Source: Ancylostoma caninum (lineage: Eukaryota > Nematoda > Chromadorea > Rhabditida > Ancylostomatidae). From it: DNA of 64,000 nucleotides. The stretch is taken from NCBI GenBank assembly GCA_037903475.1, contig JBAJFG010000561.1:434001-498000 (forward strand). Reading direction: 5' to 3'. The position numbers and the translations under genes are program-made. The notes under the pieces are model-generated. The model had not been told where the DNA came from. It ran no database searches and saw only the letters and a program-made list of their open reading frames with translations. Shown one piece after another: positions 62,601 through 64,000 of the stretch (position 1 is the stretch's first letter; each line of letters begins with the position of its first letter).

Positions 62601-63909
62601 ATTTTGTGTAGTGTGTGTTGTTTTAGACGCTGATCACGACTATCAATATTATTTTCCATGCCACCTCCGTTTTTTATCCGAAATCGGCATTTTCTGTCGA
62701 GTTTCTACCGCACAGCATGCGTAACTCCACAAAAATGGGGTGAATAGTGCCGTCACTCGTAGAAGACTTCACTTGTTTGGACCCGCTCGGACGCAACGCA
62801 CCAGCCGCTCCCTGGCACTCTGATTGTCTGCGCATCCGCACATTCCACTGAACCACTGTTCTCTTTATCGATCGACCATGTATTGTGCTGTGGCGTGGCG
62901 TGAGGGTCCGTGCCACTGAAGTCTACTGTGCATATATTTCCAGCTTTTCGTTGTTGCTCCATCTTCTCAGCTGGTTTCGATTATTTTTTGATATGGTGTG
63001 TGACATTCACTCCTCTCATTTTCCTATTCTGCTTTTTTTCCTGAAAAGCGCTGGGCACTAGCTGACACTGGCGCAAGGACAACGTGCTTAAATTGCGAAA
63101 TCCCAACAAATACTCTTAATTGTCGTGGAAATCCGCTCAATTGTCTCTCCAAAGCCAAGGGGACTCAGGACATCGCATGGAAATCTGTGGATTCACCCCT
63201 TCATTGCAGGTGGATGAGGGTGAATCTTCTGATGAGCGCGTGGGTGCTCTGGAGCTCAGCCTACACTCGATCGGAGAGCGGTGGCGCGCTATTTGTGAGT
63301 GGGCCGAAGTAAGGTAAGCCGCAAGAAATCTGTTTTCCTCCACACAGACCTACATCTCCGGACTCGTGCCGTTCCAGGGCTTCACAACTAGACGGGCTGG
63401 CCGAGCTGTGCGCTCAAACGACGGAGGTGTTCAACACGCTGTGCGAGTGGCTAAAACAACGGGAACACGTACGTTTTTTTTGTGGATCTCAAGCCTCCTG
63501 GGTAAGATTCACCACATGAATTGCAGGAACTCCTTGGGCTAAAATCTGCACATCATCTGGAGGAGCCAGAGCAAGTGGCCGAGCAGGTACTCGCTGCTCT
63601 TCTCTTCTAAAACTCGTAAACCAAAAAATGGACAAGTAAACAAAAACAAACAAAAGAACGAGCAATAAAACAAATAAAGTTTCGCACTCTTATAAGAACC
63701 TCTGTCAGGTGCGAAAACTGCAACGAGCTGAAGCCGCCCTCGAGGCTGAACACGGCTCTTTCGTACGGCTCTCCCAGCTGAGTTGCGAACTGGTTGCCCG
63801 GCTCGAAAAAGGCAACGGAGCGGCGGCGAATGAGGTCCGACGACGACTGGACACGGTAACGCAAAGATGGGACAACCTCGTGGCGCGAATTGAGGAGCAC
63901 AGTAGAACG
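29629..63909 (+). CDS. dys-1: dystrophin DYS-1, N-terminal 697 residues (gene continues past the window)
   Basis: Dystrophin links cortical actin to the dystroglycan-type complex at the muscle membrane. Eighteen exons: 29629-29695, 31320-31462, 35142-35318, 35374-35498, 38578-38693, 49919-50022, 56729-56771, 56829-56909, 56970-57047, 57372-57469, 57657-57767, 57944-58101, 61620-61775, 61847-62024, 63210-63313, 63378-63468, 63527-63586 and 63709-63909. All phases agree, giving exactly 697 codons without a stop. Domain order: basic leader MLFTGTAAKPKRDEKKEKK, divergent CH1, CH2 with VCDFTSSWRDGYAFNCLLHS and TATERIERAFATAEKEF, a long linker, then spectrin repeats starting VLTWLLEAEEEL. Introns 2, 5 and 6 are 3.7, 11.2 and 6.7 kb and full of repeats. 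The last exon ends at a GTAAGT donor, so the remaining repeats and the WW/EF/ZZ end lie to the right. No plus-strand exon was found upstream of the ATG. Confidence 0.9.
29997..30900 (+). mobile_element. mariner-like left end, partial
   Basis: After a TA, the sequence TTAGGTTGTTCCGAAAGTC resembles a mariner terminal repeat. No matching inverted end was found up to 31.2 kb, and no transposase motif is readable. The right limit given is arbitrary. Confidence 0.3.
31320..35318 (+). CDS. dys-1: dys-1 exons 2-3: divergent CH1 domain
   Basis: Exons 31320-31462 and 35142-35318 encode residues 23-129. YDIQESVFVRWGNSLLANEP matches the opening helix of a dystrophin-type CH1, and SVWWSLVQAFWKRFGPD matches its last helix (compare the LGLIWNIILHW region of vertebrate dystrophin). 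The centre lacks the usual DLQDGRRLL-type helix and instead reads DLSDLKYISSIASIATGATL. CH1 carries much of the actin contact in vertebrates, so actin binding by this half may differ. Intron 2 contains a dead mariner. Confidence 0.8.
31801..32600. repeat. degenerate TTCATTCG / TTCGAATA repeat region
   Basis: Dozens of imperfect TTCATTCATTCG and ATTCGAA units are spread over 800 bp of dys-1 intron 2. They are too diverged to give a fixed period. The mariner at 32604 is inserted at the right edge, and similar units resume at about 33870. Confidence 0.55.
32604..33847 (+). mobile_element. mariner-family transposon, inactive, 1244 bp
   Basis: The left end TTAGGTTCGTGCAAAAGTTC pairs with the right end, which inverted reads TTAGGTGCGTGCAAAAGTCC. 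TA duplications flank both (32602-32603, 33848-33849). The length is typical for mariner. Internal frames, broken by many stops, keep transposase blocks: WVMCDNKRKSSASPDSSDPP (around 33240-33305, matching the mariner DEKWVxYDN region) and a catalytic-D block DPVLLRHDARQHIA (around 33490-33530). It lies in dys-1 intron 2, sense to the gene. Confidence 0.8.
33850..35141. other. dys-1 intron 2, right part
   Basis: No exon or element with clear ends was found here. Confidence 0.35.
35374..50022 (+). CDS. dys-1: dys-1 exons 4-6: CH2 domain
   Basis: Exons 35374-35498, 38578-38693 and 49919-50022. The encoded chain includes KDYEAVSVCDFTSSWRDGYA, NCLLHSFDNKLVDLEQ, STATERIERAFATAEKEFKV and DAHSVVCYLMTLYLSLIGK. 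These align end to end with the dystrophin CH2 blocks around INFTTSWSDGLALNALIHSH, SATQRLEHAFNIA and KKSILMYITSLF. The donor after exon 6 (ACG|GTGGGT) is weak, and the exact end of this exon is the least certain of the three. Intron 5 (38694-49918) holds the ATTC array. Confidence 0.85.
35750..36030 (-). repeat. dispersed repeat with an SL1-like 17-mer
   Basis: On the minus strand, GGTTTAATTACCCAAGT (35962-35978) matches the first 17 bases of the nematode spliced leader SL1. The surrounding sequence is related to another repeat copy at about 55707-55830 (shared core TTACCCAAGTC, then GGGACT/CGAGACT). No donor site follows the match, so it is not an SL RNA gene. It lies in dys-1 intron 4. Confidence 0.5.
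37285..37524. mobile_element. MITE with GGGCAA-type inverted ends, copy 1
   Basis: The left end GGGCACTTTATACTAGGGTG pairs with the right end, which inverted reads GGGCAATTCACACTAGATGC. The length is about 240 bp, with GCGT/ACGC-rich inner arms and no coding. It lies in dys-1 intron 4. A related copy is at 44609-44835. Confidence 0.7.
38700..39240. other. GC-rich block in dys-1 intron 5, non-coding
   Basis: Directly after exon 5 there are about 500 bp of much higher GC than the rest. The long frames in it lack family marks and continue past the GTGGGT donor of exon 5, so I treat them as by-products of composition. It may be a dispersed repeat. Confidence 0.3.
39268..41356 (+). repeat. dispersed direct repeats in dys-1 intron 5
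   Basis: A block of about 80 bp containing CCCACACCTGCGTTTTGTAC occurs at 39268-39345 and again at about 39898-39977. A second block ending CTGGAGCGGYCCTRCTCTGC occurs at about 39990-40072 and 41278-41356. They are pieces of one or more dispersed repeats; full limits are not visible. Confidence 0.55.
41400..44600. other. dys-1 intron 5, no feature recognised
   Basis: AT-rich intronic DNA with short TTTA runs at about 41745-41762. No exon or delimited element was found. Confidence 0.35.
44609..44835. mobile_element. MITE with GGGCAA-type inverted ends, copy 2
   Basis: The left end GGGCAACTTACACTGGATGC and the right end, inverted AGGCAATTTGTACTAGATGC, are followed on both sides by GTGCG units. 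It is about 227 bp. Same family as 37285-37524, with a diverged centre. Confidence 0.7.
44840..48068. other. dys-1 intron 5, middle part
   Basis: An open plus-strand stretch at 45372-45626 with a hydrophobic run (LTAYLCWSLVVVLIVLFL) is the only protein-like piece. It has no start, no partner exon, and does not fit dys-1 phases. A weak palindrome with GCGATGCGATT and its near-inverse lies at 47100-47230. Confidence 0.3.
48069..49489 (+). repeat. ATTC tetranucleotide array, about 355 units
   Basis: This is 1,421 bp of uninterrupted TTCA/ATTC repeats, broken only once by an extra T near 48171. The repeat has no stop on the plus strand in any frame, so it creates long false frames of Phe-Ile-His-Ser. 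On the minus strand it reads GAATGAATG, which stops in every frame. It lies in dys-1 intron 5, 430 bp before exon 6. Confidence 0.98.
51060..51430 (+). repeat. three degenerate repeats, period about 145-160 bp
   Basis: CAAAATCAATTAATTCTATT, CAAAATCAATTAAATCCAAT and CAAAATCAATTAATTCCAAT occur at about 51080, 51222 and 51380, each preceded by CTATC or CTCTC and followed by a related tail. An inverted relative lies near 50970. It lies in dys-1 intron 6. Confidence 0.5.
51991..52010. repeat. poly-C tract
   Basis: A run of about twenty C residues lies in dys-1 intron 6, next to a run of G at about 51798. Length calls in such runs are unreliable. Confidence 0.7.
52262..52345 (+). repeat. dispersed repeat fragment (GCGGGTCCGGATCACTGAAG)
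   Basis: GCGGGTCCGGATCACTGAAG and the preceding GGCGCAGATGGCGTGGTGCG have inverted relatives at 62770-62840, and a shorter relative lies at about 62090. They are fragments of a common dispersed repeat. Confidence 0.5.
53137..53720 (+). repeat. 60-bp minisatellite, about 10 copies
   Basis: The core GACCCGTATCCTGGCGTTT recurs close to every 60 bp (for example at about 53222, 53281, 53341, 53401, 53461, 53520, 53580 and 53639), each followed by CCACTATTGGGCCATGGC-like sequence. Copies differ by 10-25 percent. The period is a multiple of three, so several frames stay open, but the peptides have no start or splice context. It lies in dys-1 intron 6. Confidence 0.9.
54513..55060 (+). pseudogene. 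decayed open frame of unknown origin
   Basis: A single plus-strand frame reads PTSTQYDFLSTAQLCQVFGE, a TGA, PPAEVQRRLLAILGPYYRVI, a TAA, then HFSRFNTSLITPLQLHFA. The composition before and after the two stops is that of a real protein. It is not dystrophin, lies in intron 6 and has no splice context. It may be a mobile-element or processed-gene remnant. Confidence 0.35.
55707..55830 (-). repeat. relative of the SL1-like repeat
   Basis: The minus strand reads CTCGGTTACCCAAGTCCGAG, related over a longer stretch to the repeat at 35750-36030. The SL1-like extension GGTTTAA is not conserved here. Confidence 0.45.
56729..57767 (+). CDS. dys-1: dys-1 exons 7-11: linker between CH2 and spectrin repeats
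   Basis: Five short exons (43, 81, 78, 98 and 111 nt) encode about 137 residues with no fold expected. The first part is rich in Pro, Ala and Ser (DPSANPSPQDRSAP, RSVEAAPAAIEEAKTATVAA). The last exon is strongly basic and Ser-rich (SRKSSSSSQKSSKSRRARKE) and leads straight into the first spectrin repeat. It sits where vertebrate dystrophin has hinge 1 but is longer. The basic run could be a phosphorylation or filament-binding patch; that is inference. The small exons are clustered within 1.1 kb, unlike the rest of the gene. Confidence 0.8.
57944..61775 (+). CDS. dys-1: dys-1 exons 12-13: spectrin repeat 1
   Basis: Exons 57944-58101 and 61620-61775 form one triple-helix repeat of about 105 residues. 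VLTWLLEAEEEL opens helix A (vertebrate counterpart VLTWLLSAEDTL), KQFKDFENFMASLTESQDTV is helix B, and VVNGRWEELRELSMHRQ opens helix C with the conserved RW pair. The intron between them, 3.5 kb, holds a decayed LINE on the same strand. Confidence 0.9.
58510..61540 (+). mobile_element. decayed CR1-like LINE in dys-1 intron 12
   Basis: Plus-strand frames, with several shifts, spell the parts of a non-LTR reverse transcriptase in order: NPDDIPYMY (about 60020) in the region before the RT domain, CDPENYRPISLTS (about 60175), WQHGFSKGRSTETSLLESLN (60275-60335), VIYFDFHKAFDKVPHN (60375-60420), CKMFADDIKIYR with the FADD catalytic pair (about 60640-60675) and a C-terminal LFKGLINLPPSDFS (about 61230). 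The 3' end has AAAGAAAGAAAGAAAGG at about 61517-61533, a simple-repeat tail. The 5' limit is uncertain. Stops make it inactive. It is sense to dys-1. Confidence 0.75.
61847..63909 (+). CDS. dys-1: dys-1 exons 14-18: spectrin repeats 2 and 3
   Basis: Exons 14-15 make a second repeat (IDKWLSGMECEM in helix A, IGERWRAICEWAEVR in helix C). Exons 16-18 make a third (FNTLCEWLKQREHELLGL in helix A, LDTVTQRWDNLVARIEEHS in helix C). The conserved Trp of helix A and the R-W pair of helix C are present in each. Exon 17 is only 60 nt. The frame is open at the end of exon 18, followed by GTAAGT, so the gene continues to the right. Confidence 0.88.
62085..63209. other. dys-1 intron 14 with repeat fragments
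   Basis: It contains inverted fragments of the GGTCCGGA-type dispersed repeat (62085-62150 and 62755-62845) and otherwise unremarkable AT-rich DNA. No extra exon was needed to keep the dys-1 frame. Confidence 0.4.
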
Positions 63910-64000
63910 GTAAGTTCGTATCCGAATGTTCGAATTATTCGACAAGTTATGGAAAATCATCAAGATCAAATCATTATTCGACAAGTTATCCGGTTGTTTG

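Overview
The window looks like nuclear DNA of a parasitic strongylid (hookworm-like) nematode. It is AT-rich, most splice acceptors read TTTCAG, introns run to many kilobases, and dispersed inverted-repeat elements, mariner-like, CR1-like LINE and Ty3/gypsy remnants are frequent. Species is inferred from this character only. No bacterial, phage or CRISPR feature was seen, and I could not identify a tRNA or rRNA gene by eye.

Three protein genes can be assembled exon by exon with matching phases. (1) 9319-12998, plus strand: complete six-exon yop-1 (REEP5/TB2-DP1/HVA22 family, 183 aa), an ER membrane-shaping protein. (2) 25005-27170, minus strand: a nine-exon reading frame of about 314 aa whose family I do not recognise. 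(3) 29629 to beyond the right edge, plus strand: the 5' part of the dystrophin gene dys-1. Eighteen exons encode the first 697 residues: a short basic leader, a divergent CH1, a well-conserved CH2, a Pro/Ala/Ser-rich and then basic linker, and three spectrin repeats. Genes 2 and 3 are divergent, with about 2.5 kb between their first codons.

Layout: 1-9.3 kb is mostly non-coding, with possible exons of an unassembled minus-strand gene at 1.26-2.41 kb and a 463-bp palindromic element at 6.2 kb. 9.3-13.3 kb is yop-1, with a MITE in intron 3. 14-17.5 kb holds two more MITE-like palindromes. 17.8-22.9 kb is a nested wreck: a minus-strand Ty3/gypsy element interrupted by a 3' LINE fragment, a second copy of the 463-bp palindrome and an inverted pol fragment. 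23-25 kb is nearly empty. 25-27.2 kb is the unrecognised gene. From 29.6 kb onward everything lies inside dys-1. Its introns carry a dead mariner (32.6-33.8 kb), two copies of a GGGCAA-ended MITE (37.3 and 44.6 kb), a 1.42-kb nearly perfect ATTC tetranucleotide array (48.07-49.49 kb), a 60-bp minisatellite (53.1-53.7 kb) and a decayed CR1-like LINE (58.5-61.5 kb).

Nothing points to a new enzymatic or defence system. The items most worth follow-up are the unrecognised nine-exon gene, the size-conserved 463-bp TTAA palindromes, the giant ATTC array inside dys-1, and a 17-base match to the nematode SL1 spliced leader inside a repeat.
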